This document shows, one piece after another, positions 1 through 6,811 of a DNA stretch of 16,903 nt (position 1 is its first letter; every line of letters starts with the position of its first letter). The translations under genes were made by a program, and so were the position numbers. The notes beneath the pieces were generated by a model. The model had not been told where the DNA came from, did no database searches, and saw only the letters and a program-made list of their open reading frames with translations. The DNA lies in assembly GCA_002508495.1 (NCBI GenBank), contig DANA01000041.1, positions 18,285-35,187 on the forward strand, given 5' to 3'. The DNA is from Methanoregula sp. UBA276 (GTDB lineage: Archaea; Halobacteriota; Methanomicrobia; Methanomicrobiales; Methanospirillaceae).

Positions 1-225
1 TCATGGGACCATCTCTCTGCAATCGACAAGGATGTCATGCTCGTTGTCGGGACGGCCGATGTCCTGACGCCCGAGGCAGTCACGGTCCGGATGGCCGGGC
101 AGATCAACGGCTCATGGCTTGTGCGGTTTAAGGGGCTCCCGCATGTCGGGTCACACTATGCCCCGGTCGAGTACGGGGAGAATGCTCTCAATTTCCTCGG
201 CATGGACGAGTCGCCGCTTGAGTGA
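1..225 (+). CDS. Alpha/beta hydrolase, C-terminal part (cut by window edge)
   Basis: This is the last 74 codons of an alpha/beta-hydrolase-fold gene whose 5' part lies outside the window. Reading from base 1 in frame 1 gives a segment matching residues 212-285 of the complete hydrolase at 3166-4026, with 69 of 74 residues identical. By my hand count 27 of 222 bases differ, mostly at synonymous positions, so both copies seem to have been kept under protein-level selection. The segment keeps the acid residue of the triad (GTADVLTP, Asp equivalent to D231) and the histidine region (LPHVGSHYA). The neighbouring residue in the acid motif is Ala here and Asp in the other copy. This copy stops one codon earlier than its partner. 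A poly-T tract follows nine bases after the stop. Whether the missing 5' part carries a lipoprotein signal like its paralogue cannot be seen. Confidence 0.85.
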   Translation, partial: SWDHLSAIDKDVMLVVGTADVLTPEAVTVRMAGQINGSWLVRFKGLPHVGSHYAPVEYGENALNFLGMDESPLE

Positions 226-233
226 GGGAATTC

Positions 234-241
234 TTTTTTTT
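234..241 (+). terminator. Poly-T terminator after first hydrolase
   Basis: A run of eight T lies nine bases after the stop of the truncated hydrolase gene. Archaeal RNA polymerase commonly terminates at such T tracts without needing a hairpin. The paralogue has a similar T run in the same place (4031-4039). Confidence 0.5.
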
Positions 242-336
242 CGCGGCATTTTTGGCATCTCGCGCAATATCCCTGACGGGAAGCCGGATCCGGTTCGATA
301 ACATCCCCCGGACACGTTCTTAATTTCGGGCAACCA

Positions 337-815
337 ACCAGTACTGCTATGAGCACAGATGTCCAGTACCTTCAGGGAAGGAATAAGAAACACGGAAATG
401 TCAATCTTGCTTATGTCATCTACGGTATTGACTGGAAGCCCCGAAGGGTTTACCTCGTCTACAAGAACCGGTTCGCTATTGAGTCTTCGTTCCGCATACG
501 GAATATCGTCAAAGCCAAAACCTCTTCCCGAAACGTTGTCCTACGATACCTGCTGACCATCATCTCGTTCCTTCTCAAGAACATCTGGGTCTCTCTTCAG
601 TGGATGTTCTTCGCAAAAGTGCAACGTGGACCCAGAACTGTCGACGAAGACTTGTTACGGCTCGATCTCTTCCGACTCTTCGTCTGGGAAGGACTCCGGA
701 AAAAACTCAAATTTGTTACGGTTGTTTCTGTTCTTCGAAGTCTCAAATGACAGGTGGTTGGGAACGTTGTTGACGATCCAAAATGCATGGAGGAAAATTT
801 AGAGAAGTACTGGTA
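337..815 (+). mobile_element. Decayed insertion-sequence remnant with short inverted repeats
   Basis: The transposase fragment at 349-750 is bracketed by an imperfect inverted repeat: 337-348 reads ACCAGTACTGCT, and 804-815 on the other strand matches it at 11 of 12 bases. The left repeat abuts the ATG of the fragment. This fits an element that kept both ends but lost the first two thirds of its transposase by internal deletion, leaving about 480 bp. The flanking five bases differ (AACCA and ACTGG), so I see no target duplication. The repeats were found by eye and could be a chance match, so the element edges are less certain than the transposase homology. Confidence 0.5.
349..750 (+). pseudogene. 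Transposase fragment, DDE type, ISH3/IS4-like, N-terminal part missing
   Basis: This 133-codon frame resembles the last third of archaeal DDE transposases of the ISH3/IS4-like group. The recognisable block starts around residue 24 (VIYGIDWKPRR) and contains a Y-x2-R-x3-E pattern (YKNRFAIESSFR, Glu at about residue 45). In this superfamily that Glu is the third catalytic acid. It is followed by a hydrophobic helical stretch (LLTIISFLLKNIWVSL). Such transposases are usually about three times longer. The two upstream catalytic aspartates are absent, and the in-frame sequence upstream reaches a stop at 274-276 without transposase-like residues. It should therefore be inactive. The family call is from pattern memory, not a search. 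The ATG at 349 may be the original start joined to the C-terminal part by a deletion. Confidence 0.65.
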
Positions 816-1218
816 CTGGAGCTGATATTGCCATACATACAACAATGCAGACTACCAGAGAATGACCCGATCCCCTTATACTTCGTTTGAAGCTTTATTT
901 TCATCATAATAAATATTCTGAAATAATTTTTTTGGATCCGGAATTTTTTTTATTACGTGAGGAACACCGGACTGCCCGACGCCGGAATGATATCCCGTGG
1001 CAGGCAACCCGGCAGTTCCGTTCGCAATAGGGAGTCGGAACCGCACAGCATGGCTGAATACTGGCCCTGCACCCTTCCATCCCGTTATCAGCAGGGGTTG
1101 TCCGGGTGATGTCGGCAGCTTCCTTTGCGCAAACGCTCATATCCATAGAACGAAATATTCACTCAGCCATAACCATACACAAATAACTGGCAGAAAACGC
1201 CGTACGGATTATAAAAAT
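751..1218. other. 468-bp gap before the histidine kinase gene
   Basis: The first 65 bases belong to the IS remnant. From about 880 to 960 the DNA is very AT-rich, with several TATA-like stretches (for example ATAATAAATATTC around 906-918) and two T tracts (929-933 and 944-950). From 960 the sequence becomes GC-rich again. A reading frame stays open from GTG 997 into the kinase, but its 74 extra residues show no domain or membrane character, so I treat the stretch as non-coding leader. Confidence 0.45.
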
Positions 1219-2907
1219 ATGCTGACCCTTGACACCGTGACACTTTTCGTGACTCTGTTTCTCATCAATGCAGTCCTCACGCTGATCCTCTTTACCTTCT
1301 GGCGATCCCAGAAAACCCATAAGGGGTTCAGCACCTGGATGCTCTCCCTGCTGGTCGCAACCTGCGGGTATTTCCTGTTCGTGATCGGGACCTCCCCCAT
1401 GCCCTTTTTACTGGCTTCAACGGTGCCAAATCTCCTGGTCATGCTTTCGTTCCTGATGCGGCTTGACAGTACCGGGAAATTTTTCCGGTCACGGGGGCTC
1501 CCCCGGATCCTCTACGGCATCCTGGTACCGGCCGCCCTCCTGTTACTTTGGTTCACGTTCCGTGTCGATTCGCAACTCATGCGTGGCATCATTATCGCAG
1601 TGATCCTCGTCCCCACGTTCCTTGCAGCTACCCACATCGCACTCCAGGTCAGGGAACCGGGGACACGGTCGCTAAGGTACAGTTTCGCCGCAGCGCTCAT
1701 GGTCACGGCCCTCCTCTGGACAATAGTAATCGCAAACGCCATCTTCATTCCGGGTAACCACTCGCTCGGGGGCCCGGATCCCATAAACCAGATATTCTTT
1801 ATCGTCACGATCATCATGGAGGTCCTGGTTACGTGTTCCTTCCTCATGCTCAATATGGCCCGGTCCCAGGCTAATCTTCAGGAAAGCGAGGAGCGGTACC
1901 GGAACCTTGCAGACAACCTCCCGGATTATGTTCTTATCCACGACGGGATGGTCATCCGTTACGCCAACCCGGCAGCAACCCTGACCGGCGGGAGCTCCCG
2001 CGAAACCCTTGCCGGGCAGCCCATCAATTCCCTCATATCACCTGCGGATGCCGGCTCATCGGGGGAATTCATCCGTGCACTGGGCAGCAACGGACCCCCG
2101 TTTCCTGTCAGCGAGATCGACATCCGGCTCCGGGATGGCACGGTCCGGCACTGCCAGGTAAAGACCGTGCGGATCGATGATGCGGGGATTATGGCTTACC
2201 TCTCCGTGATCACCGACATCACCGAGCGGAAGACAGCAGAGGATGCACTTTTCCGGCTTAATAAAAAACTCACGATCCTATCCTCCGTGACCCGGCACGA
2301 TATCAAGAACCAGCTCATGGCTCTCTCGACCTATCTTGAACTCTCGAAAGAAATCCTCGGAAATGACCCCACAGCGTCAGAGTATCTCACCAGAGGGATG
2401 ATGATTGTAAAGACCATGGGGCATCAGATCGATTTTACCAGAATCTACGATGATATGGGTACAACCGCTCCCGTCTGGCAGAATGTTGATGCAGGTATCC
2501 GTAGGGCAGTTGCTGCCCTGCCTATGAGGGGTGTGAAGGTATCGATTGACCGGGTGGATCTTGAAATCTATGCTGATCCCCTCTTCGAAAAGGTCTCGTA
2601 TAACCTGATCGACAATGCCTTGAAATATGGCGGTGAGGCCATGGCGACCATACGCATAACCTGCCATGAAACCGGCACGGGTCTCGTGGTTACCTGTGAG
2701 GATGACGGGGCCGGGATCGCGGGTGAGGACAAGGCCCGCCTGTTCGAGCAGGGCTATGGGAAAAATACCGGCCTCGGCCTCTTCCTCACCCGTGAGATCC
2801 TCGCGATCACCGGTATCACCATTACGGAGATGGGTGAGCCGGGGAAGGGGGCCCGTTTCGAGATGGTTGTTCCGAAAGGGGCGTACCGGTTCATCGGCAG
2901 GGAGTGA
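1219..2907 (+). CDS. Membrane PAS sensor histidine kinase with seven predicted TM helices
   Basis: The predicted protein has 562 residues. Residues 1 to about 215 hold seven hydrophobic segments (the first begins LTLDTVTLFVTLFLI, the last is in the INQIFFIVTIIMEVLV region), a 7-TM sensor module. A PAS domain follows at about 222-345 (begins ESEERYRNLADN, ends VITDITERK). The dimerisation helix carries the phosphoacceptor His360 in RHDIKNQL, an H-box type frequent in methanogen kinases. The ATPase domain has an N-box (NLIDNALKYG, Asn466), a G1 box (DDGAGI) and a G2 box (KNTGLGLFL), so it looks active. I chose ATG 1219 because the membrane segment starts right after it. No ribosome binding site is visible, and TTATAAAAAT directly precedes the ATG. 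A longer form from GTG 997 is open but unlikely. There is no response regulator next to it; the closest REC protein is at 13504. Confidence 0.88.
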   Translation: MLTLDTVTLFVTLFLINAVLTLILFTFWRSQKTHKGFSTWMLSLLVATCGYFLFVIGTSPMPFLLASTVPNLLVMLSFLMRLDSTGKFFRSRGLPRILYGILVPAALLLLWFTFRVDSQLMRGIIIAVILVPTFLAATHIALQVREPGTRSLRYSFAAALMVTALLWTIVIANAIFIPGNHSLGGPDPINQIFFIVTIIMEVLVTCSFLMLNMARSQANLQESEERYRNLADNLPDYVLIHDGMVIRYANPAATLTGGSSRETLAGQPINSLISPADAGSSGEFIRALGSNGPPFPVSEIDIRLRDGTVRHCQVKTVRIDDAGIMAYLSVITDITERKTAEDALFRLNKKLTILSSVTRHDIKNQLMALSTYLELSKEILGNDPTASEYLTRGMMIVKTMGHQIDFTRIYDDMGTTAPVWQNVDAGIRRAVAALPMRGVKVSIDRVDLEIYADPLFEKVSYNLIDNALKYGGEAMATIRITCHETGTGLVVTCEDDGAGIAGEDKARLFEQGYGKNTGLGLFLTREILAITGITITEMGEPGKGARFEMVVPKGAYRFIGRE

Positions 2908-3165
2908 GATACTGCACCGTGTCTGTATCCTCCCTTGAGCAACTCAATAAGAAAGAGATCGAATGAGTTCCGGATTATGACGGGTTTTTTAAATCCAATA
3001 ATCTTTTTTATACCTGTTTTTCAGCAGTATCCTGCATATGCGGCCGTTATCACCCTGACGGGAATATCCCCTCTCACAAAACAAGTTCAGGAAATTATTT
3101 TTAGAACCCGGCCATAAAAGACAGCACAGGTTCTGAAATACTGAACCATCATACTGAGGTTTCTC
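2908..3165. promoter_or_regulatory. Intergenic region with promoter elements for the lipoprotein hydrolase
   Basis: A T6 tract at 2988-2993 could terminate kinase transcription. CCATAAAAG at 3112-3120 is a TATA-like box that would place the start of transcription near 3143. A Shine-Dalgarno sequence TGAGGT (3155-3160) lies five bases before ATG 3166. Confidence 0.45.
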
Positions 3166-4026
3166 ATGAATAAGACACTGACACTCATCATGGCAGCCGC
3201 GATCACCCTCTGCCTCCTTTTCACGGCAGGGTGTACAAGTACCTCCTCCACGTCCTCCGGCCCGGTAGTGCAGGTAACTCCGCACTACCCGGCCGTATCG
3301 ATCAATGCAACGCCCGTAAAGTATACGGAAGTCAACGGGATCACGCTGGCATACCGGGAATACGGGTCCGGTGAACCCATCCTTCTGGTCCCGGGATTTG
3401 GCGCCACCATGGATACTGCGTGGAACGAGACCTTCCTTGGGATCCTCGCTTCACGCTACCATGTCTATACCTACGACCACCGGGGGATGGGATACAGCGG
3501 CGACAATGATGCGACACCGACAATTCCCCAATATGCTGAGGATGCTGCCGGGCTGATGGCCGCCCTTAAGTATGACAGCATGCACGTGTACGGGGCCTCG
3601 ATGGGGTCCACGGTCTCCCAGCAGCTGGTGATCGATCACCCGGAACGCGTCCGGAAACTGGTTTTGGATTCCGTGACCTACAGCATCCGGGTCCCCGAGA
3701 CAAAACTCCTGTTCACCATCATTAACGAATCTGCAACCGATCCCACGCAGACGGCGGGCGTCCGCGAGGAAGCGCAGGCAAACCTTGCGTGGGGCGGCTC
3801 ATGGGACAATCTCTCCGCGATCGACAAGGATGTCATGCTTGTCGTGGGCACCGATGACGTCCTGACGCCCGAAGCGGTAACGGTCCGGATGGCCGGTCAG
3901 ATCAACGGCTCATGGCTCGTGCGGTTCAAGGGACTCCCGCATGTCGGGTTGCACTATGCCCCGGTCGAGTACGGGGAGAATGCCCTCTATTTCCTTGGCA
4001 TGGATGAGTCGCCGCTGAATGGGTGA
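3166..4026 (+). CDS. Alpha/beta hydrolase, predicted surface lipoprotein
   Basis: The 286-residue protein begins with a signal peptide ending in a lipobox (LFTAGC, Cys23) and a Ser/Thr-rich linker (residues 24-32), so it should be lipid-anchored on the outer face of the membrane. The hydrolase fold starts at about residue 50. Visible are the oxyanion-hole region (LLVPGFGATMD), a nucleophile elbow GASMGS with Ser145, an acid motif GTDDVLTP (Asp231 the best candidate) and a histidine in LPHVGLHYA (His259 or His263). The segment between the core strands, where a cap would sit, is short (about 55 residues). The substrate cannot be told: esterase, lipase or peptidase activities all occur in this fold. 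The start is supported by TGAGGT five bases upstream. Its C-terminal 74 codons are nearly duplicated at 1-225, so the two genes are paralogues about 3.8 kb apart. Confidence 0.9.
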   Translation: MNKTLTLIMAAAITLCLLFTAGCTSTSSTSSGPVVQVTPHYPAVSINATPVKYTEVNGITLAYREYGSGEPILLVPGFGATMDTAWNETFLGILASRYHVYTYDHRGMGYSGDNDATPTIPQYAEDAAGLMAALKYDSMHVYGASMGSTVSQQLVIDHPERVRKLVLDSVTYSIRVPETKLLFTIINESATDPTQTAGVREEAQANLAWGGSWDNLSAIDKDVMLVVGTDDVLTPEAVTVRMAGQINGSWLVRFKGLPHVGLHYAPVEYGENALYFLGMDESPLNG

Positions 4027-4030
4027 ACTC

Positions 4031-4058
4031 TTTTTTTTTATGCCGGGATGGGCCCGGC
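4031..4058 (+). terminator. Poly-T tract plus GC hairpin after hydrolase
   Basis: Nine T (4031-4039) follow four bases after the stop codon. Directly downstream is a perfect stem of GCCGGG (4042-4047) and CCCGGC (4053-4058) with a five-base loop. The T run alone would suffice as an archaeal terminator. Confidence 0.5.
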
Positions 4059-4150
4059 TGGCTTGGGACGATTTCAGGGCCGGTGCCGATATCCTCGTGG
4101 CCGGCTCACCACGACCCCCGCACCGGAGAACATACGTTTTTCAGGGCAGG

Positions 4151-4158
4151 TTTATAAG
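4151..4158 (+). promoter_or_regulatory. TATA-like box before small membrane protein gene
   Basis: TTTATAAG lies nine bases before ATG 4168. Archaeal transcription starts about 25 bases after the TATA centre, which would be near 4180, after this ATG but before the next in-frame ATG at 4195. Either the box is not used or the protein starts at Met10. Confidence 0.35.
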
Positions 4159-4167
4159 ATTTAATCA

Positions 4168-4500
4168 ATGGAGCAGAAAACCGGTTTTACAAAGATGTGG
4201 ATTTTTTTGTACTCCCTGGTTGCAGTAATTTTCTTCATTGTCGGCCTTGTGATGATTATTTTTGATACTGCAATCATCAATGGAAGCCAGTATTTACTTA
4301 CATCAATTCTGTTTGGATCAACAGCCTTTTTCCTCATAAGGAAAAAAATTTCAATCAATTTCTCAAATCCGAAACTGATCATGGGTTTTATCTTCTCAAT
4401 AATCGGGTTGGCGGGTTCAGATGGAATAACGATGATTATCGGGATCTGGGTTTTAGGAACCGCCCTTTTCTTCTGGGGAATCTTTGAAAAAAATTCCTAA
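4168..4500 (+). CDS. Small integral membrane protein, unknown function
   Basis: The 110-residue protein is almost entirely hydrophobic, with four likely membrane helices: about residues 10-34 (IFLYSLVAVIFFIVGL region), 38-57, 67-84 (PKLIMGFIFSIIGLAG) and 85-105 (MIIGIWVLGTALFFWG). Helix pairs are joined by short loops with a Lys/Arg cluster at residues 57-60. I recognise no family. The gene is clearly AT-richer than its neighbours and uses A/T-ending codons, which suggests a different origin or weak expression. No ribosome binding site is visible before ATG 4168; TTTATAAG nine bases upstream leaves ATG 4195 (Met10) as an alternative start. It stands alone after the hydrolase terminator. Confidence 0.6.
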   Translation: MEQKTGFTKMWIFLYSLVAVIFFIVGLVMIIFDTAIINGSQYLLTSILFGSTAFFLIRKKISINFSNPKLIMGFIFSIIGLAGSDGITMIIGIWVLGTALFFWGIFEKNS

Positions 4501-4773
4501 GATGTTTCGCCTTTCTATTACCGCGAAGTCAGGCCGGACATTGTCAAACTCCACCGCGCCATCGATGTTAGGGAGCCCACCACCCCTTCGGGGTCTCCCG
4601 GCCGCTTCGTCGGGTTCTCGCTTTGCAAGGTTCCGGATCGGGAAATGAGTACGGCAATCCGCAAGCACAAAACCCGGGCGTGGAGTTTTTCGTACCCCCC
4701 CTCCTCTCCATCGCATCACAGTTTTTCTGCTTGACCACAAACCCTTCAACCCCCCGGCAACAACCGTACAGGA
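4501..4773. other. GC-rich gap with a hairpin
   Basis: No gene is convincing here. ACCCC (4582-4586) and GGGGT (4590-4594) form a tight stem with a three-base loop. It is extended by GGGAG (4571-4575) pairing with CTCCC (4595-4599) across a six-base bulge. The stretch is open without stops both on the plus strand in the frame of the preceding gene and on the minus strand, as often happens in GC-rich non-coding DNA. It could hold a structured leader or a dispersed repeat. Confidence 0.35.
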
Positions 4774-5154
4774 ATGCCCCGCGGCCACCGACCCCACGCA
4801 GCCATCCGCGATGCAAAAAAGTTTGCAGAGAAGATGGGCTATCGCTGGCAGGAGAACACGGACAACCTGGATCTCGGGTACGACCTCCAGCTCTTCAAGG
4901 CTGGTTACGCGTTTCTCTTAAAGGTCCGGGTGGTGCGGAACCATATCGACCCGGACTGCTTCTACGAAGATCTGCTGGCCGACGATCTCCGTGAAGTCCG
5001 TAAGCTGCCGTTCCCGAAATGGATGCCCCGCGAGATCTGGCTCCGCACCCAGCATGAGCGGACCTTCCGTCGGCTCCGGGTCATCGACCTCGCGGTCGCC
5101 GAGATCGGGTTCTGGGACCCGGACGGGTACGTGAACCCGCACGCGAAGAACTGA
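4774..5154 (+). CDS. Conserved hypothetical protein, possible nuclease-like fold
   Basis: The 126-residue protein has a helix at about residues 9-22 (AAIRDAKKFAEKMGY), then a charged strand pair DLGYDLQLFKAGYAFLLKVR (residues 33-52), then an acidic helical segment and a basic stretch REIWLRTQHERTFRRLR (86-102). The D-x(n)-hhhKhR arrangement (Asp37, Lys50, Arg52) recalls PD-(D/E)XK or Holliday-resolvase-like folds. From memory, small proteins with the block 'LR-LP...REIW-R-QHER' recur as uncharacterised families in Methanomicrobiales. The enzymatic suggestion is inference only, and a full PD-(D/E)XK triad is not evident. The start at ATG 4774 has a weak AGGA close by. A strong hairpin follows at 5204-5225. 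Confidence 0.7.
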   Translation: MPRGHRPHAAIRDAKKFAEKMGYRWQENTDNLDLGYDLQLFKAGYAFLLKVRVVRNHIDPDCFYEDLLADDLREVRKLPFPKWMPREIWLRTQHERTFRRLRVIDLAVAEIGFWDPDGYVNPHAKN

Positions 5155-5203
5155 AGCCGGGATCTCTGGTATACCGGGTAATTCCCTTTATTAAGAAAGG
5201 AAG

Positions 5204-5225
5204 GGGGGAGGAACGTCCCTCCCCC
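5204..5225 (+). terminator. GC hairpin downstream of the 126-aa gene
   Basis: A perfect 8-bp stem (GGGGGAGG and CCTCCCCC) with a six-base loop lies 50 bases after the stop codon at 5154. No T run follows, so this may be a transcript-stabilising 3' structure rather than a terminator. Confidence 0.35.
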
Positions 5226-5689
5226 ACGATCCATTCTCCGACGGAGAGGTCCCGGGCGGCTTTGGTGCGAAAAATTCGGCACTGGAAGCGGTGCCAACAC
5301 CAGTGAACGATTCCGCGTTAACATGCGTTTTTTGGCAAAAGAGCCAGTTTTAGGCGAAAAAAACCGTGCTCTTTAGCGGCCCGTGAAAATGCGCAAAAAC
5401 TGCACAACCCGTCTTAAGTCCTGGAAAATTACGCCCCTCCGGGGCCCGTTGTGGGAGAAAATCTGAATCAGATCATGGGGGGTGAAATCCGGGGGATCTT
5501 TTTTCAGTGGAAAATCCTGTGATCTTGCTCCAGGAAGGGACTGAGGCTGAACCGGGCGCATTCCTTGATGGAGATACGGTTCCGGGTCGGGTCTTTCACC
5601 GTCGGAGACCCCGGAAGTATGTCCCGGGTTGCCACCTCCTCACGAAATTTTCCCCTTCCGGCCTCCCCATCGCCATCCCCGCCTGCGTG

Positions 5690-5697
5690 CATAATTA
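5690..5697 (+). promoter_or_regulatory. TATA-like box for the OsmC gene
   Basis: CATAATTA lies about 29 bases before ATG 5723. That is the spacing expected of an archaeal promoter producing a leaderless or near-leaderless transcript, which agrees with the lack of a ribosome binding site. Confidence 0.4.
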
Positions 5698-5722
5698 AGT
5701 AAAAAAAAACAACCAGTACCCC

Positions 5723-6184
5723 ATGATTACAGAGATCCCCTGGCCGGAATCGCGCAAAGAATGGAAACCGGTCGACCTGACGGTTACCTACCATGGCGAC
5801 GGGCAGTTCACCGGCATCACATCCTCCGGAATAGAATTCCCGATGGAAGCCCCGGTCGGCATGGGCGGGCACGGAACATTCGCCAACCCCATCCAGTACC
5901 TGGTCGGCTCGATGTGCGGGTGCGTTGGCGTGAAGATTATCTTAGCGCTGGGCGACCGGGGAATCGTGCCGGACGAGCTGAACATTGCGTTCCATGGTAC
6001 CCGGGTGAAGACCATGCCGGCGTTCTTCGACCATGTCCACCTGAAGATAACGCTCAAAGCCGATGCAGACGACGCGGTGGTACATGACATTATTGACCAG
6101 ACGATCACCCGCCTCTGCCCCATCTCCGCGATGTTCGTGGAGTGCGGGGAAGTGACGTTCGAGCAGCAGATTATCCGGTCCTGA
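5723..6184 (+). CDS. OsmC family protein (thiol peroxidase-like)
   Basis: The protein has 153 residues, a normal length for the OsmC/Ohr superfamily, whose characterised members reduce peroxides with a pair of reactive cysteines. Visible are the strand region PVDLTVTYHGDGQFTG (16-31), the turn GMGGHGTFANPIQYLVGSM (46-64) that matches the family's GG-G--PNP-E-L motif, and the cysteine helix CGCVGVKI (Cys65 and Cys67, Cys67 aligning best with the family cysteine). The second conserved cysteine is Cys132 in LCPIS. The YhfA-like OsmC branch is a better match than classical Ohr. Substrate and electron donor are unknown. The upstream sequence has a TATA-like box at 5690 and no ribosome binding site, which suggests a leaderless message. 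It is convergent with the Cys-rich gene at 6512-6243. Confidence 0.88.
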   Translation: MITEIPWPESRKEWKPVDLTVTYHGDGQFTGITSSGIEFPMEAPVGMGGHGTFANPIQYLVGSMCGCVGVKIILALGDRGIVPDELNIAFHGTRVKTMPAFFDHVHLKITLKADADDAVVHDIIDQTITRLCPISAMFVECGEVTFEQQIIRS

Positions 6185-6236
6185 TCCGGTCGGGAATCTT
6201 ACTGCTATACCATTACCGGATTCGCCTCCGAAAAAA
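6184..6236. terminator. Convergent terminator region between OsmC and Cys-rich genes
   Basis: ATCCGGT (6184-6190) and ACCGGAT (6215-6221) form an inverted repeat with a 24-base loop. A6 at 6231-6236 gives a T6 run on the minus strand just past the stop of the Cys-rich gene. Both convergent transcripts could end here. Confidence 0.4.
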
Positions 6237-6242
6237 TGATAC

Positions 6243-6512
6243 TCAGCATATCCGGTATTCGCAGGTTTCCCTGTTGCTGCAGTTCCGGCACACCGCAAGG
6301 ATGATCTCGCAGGACGCACAGCCGGGCTTTTTCTCAAGCTCGCACCGGTCGCAGTCCGGTTCCGGCAGATCCCCAAACGAGTCTTCCCCGTCCTCCGTTC
6401 CCGTGCATCCCCCTCGCTTCTTGAACTCGTCAACGCACGCGGAGCAGATGGCATCGAGGCAGGACTGGCACTCCTCCCGCAATGGTTCGCAGCCCCAGTC
6501 AAGGTACGTCAT
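6243..6512 (-). CDS. Small cysteine-rich protein (14 Cys in 89 residues)
   Basis: The 89-residue protein has 14 cysteines, ten of them in CxxC pairs: CQSC (15-18), CSAC (23-26), CDRC, CASC and CRNC in the C-terminal half. An acidic linker (residues 38-53, rich in Asp/Glu) separates two cysteine clusters. This points to metal binding (zinc or Fe-S) or disulfide chemistry; there is no signal peptide, so it should be cytoplasmic. I recognise no family. The start ATG is supported by GGGAGAG about four bases upstream and by a TATA-like TTTTTTTATC (6541-6550 on the plus strand) at the right distance. A T6 run on the minus strand follows the stop. The frame overlaps longer antisense frames, but the regular CxxC pattern and the signals favour this one. 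Confidence 0.65.
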   Translation of the reverse strand: MTYLDWGCEPLREECQSCLDAICSACVDEFKKRGGCTGTEDGEDSFGDLPEPDCDRCELEKKPGCASCEIILAVCRNCSNRETCEYRIC

Positions 6513-6811
6513 GATGCTCTCCCAGTTTTGGTGTTGTGCAGATAAAAAAACTGGTTGCTGGTCGTATCAGCGCGGGCAGCCCCCCGTCCCTGATTGAGGA
6601 TTGACTTTTCGGGCGTAACTGTTTCACGGAAGATCGCGGCACCTGCTGAAGGAAAAACAGGCCCGGAACTGTCCGGCCCATCCCGCTATTCCGTGTGTCC
6701 CTGCGGGCAGGAAAGAATGTGCGGTTTCCTGTCGGCAAAAAAAGAGGGACTATCCGTAAATCGTTACCCTGCAGGTGACCTGGTTGCTGGTGAGATGGTA
6801 TCTGCCCGCCC
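6513..6811. other. About 300-bp gap in the minus-strand block
   Basis: It holds the TATA-like promoter of the Cys-rich gene (6541-6550) and A7 at 6737-6743, which on the minus strand is a T7 tract about 70 bases after the stop of the 104-aa gene and may terminate it. I see no gene. Confidence 0.4.

Larger units (their letters stand above)
5155..5722. other. 568-bp hairpin-rich gap without a convincing gene
   Basis: Three perfect GC-rich stems are visible: GGGGGAGG (5204-5211) with CCTCCCCC (5218-5225); GCCCC (5433-5437) with GGGGC (5441-5445); and GGGTCT (5589-5594) with AGACCC (5606-5611), the last extended by CCG (5582-5584) and CGG (5612-5614). A competing pair, GGCAC/GTGCC or CACTGG/CCAGTG, lies around 5278-5305. 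Only short frames exist, on both strands, with no domain. The first stem may end transcription of the 126-aa gene. The rest could be an untranslated RNA or a decayed repeat. Confidence 0.4.

Noticed and set aside
997..1218. Upstream GTG extension of the histidine kinase by 74 residues
   Set aside because: The residues show no hydrophobic or domain pattern, there is no ribosome binding site, and the first membrane helix begins right after ATG 1219.
5507..5698. 63-residue plus-strand frame in the hairpin-rich gap
   Set aside because: Coincides with a stem-loop at 5582-5614 and has basic low-information residues. I cannot support a protein, though it may be part of a repeated element.
5942..6502. 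Long minus-strand frame of 186 residues
   Set aside because: It runs antisense through the OsmC gene and overlaps the Cys-rich gene in another frame. It shows no domain.
6142..6597. Plus-strand frame of 151 residues opposite the Cys-rich gene
   Set aside because: Ser/Gln-rich composition typical of an antisense shadow; no start signal or motif.
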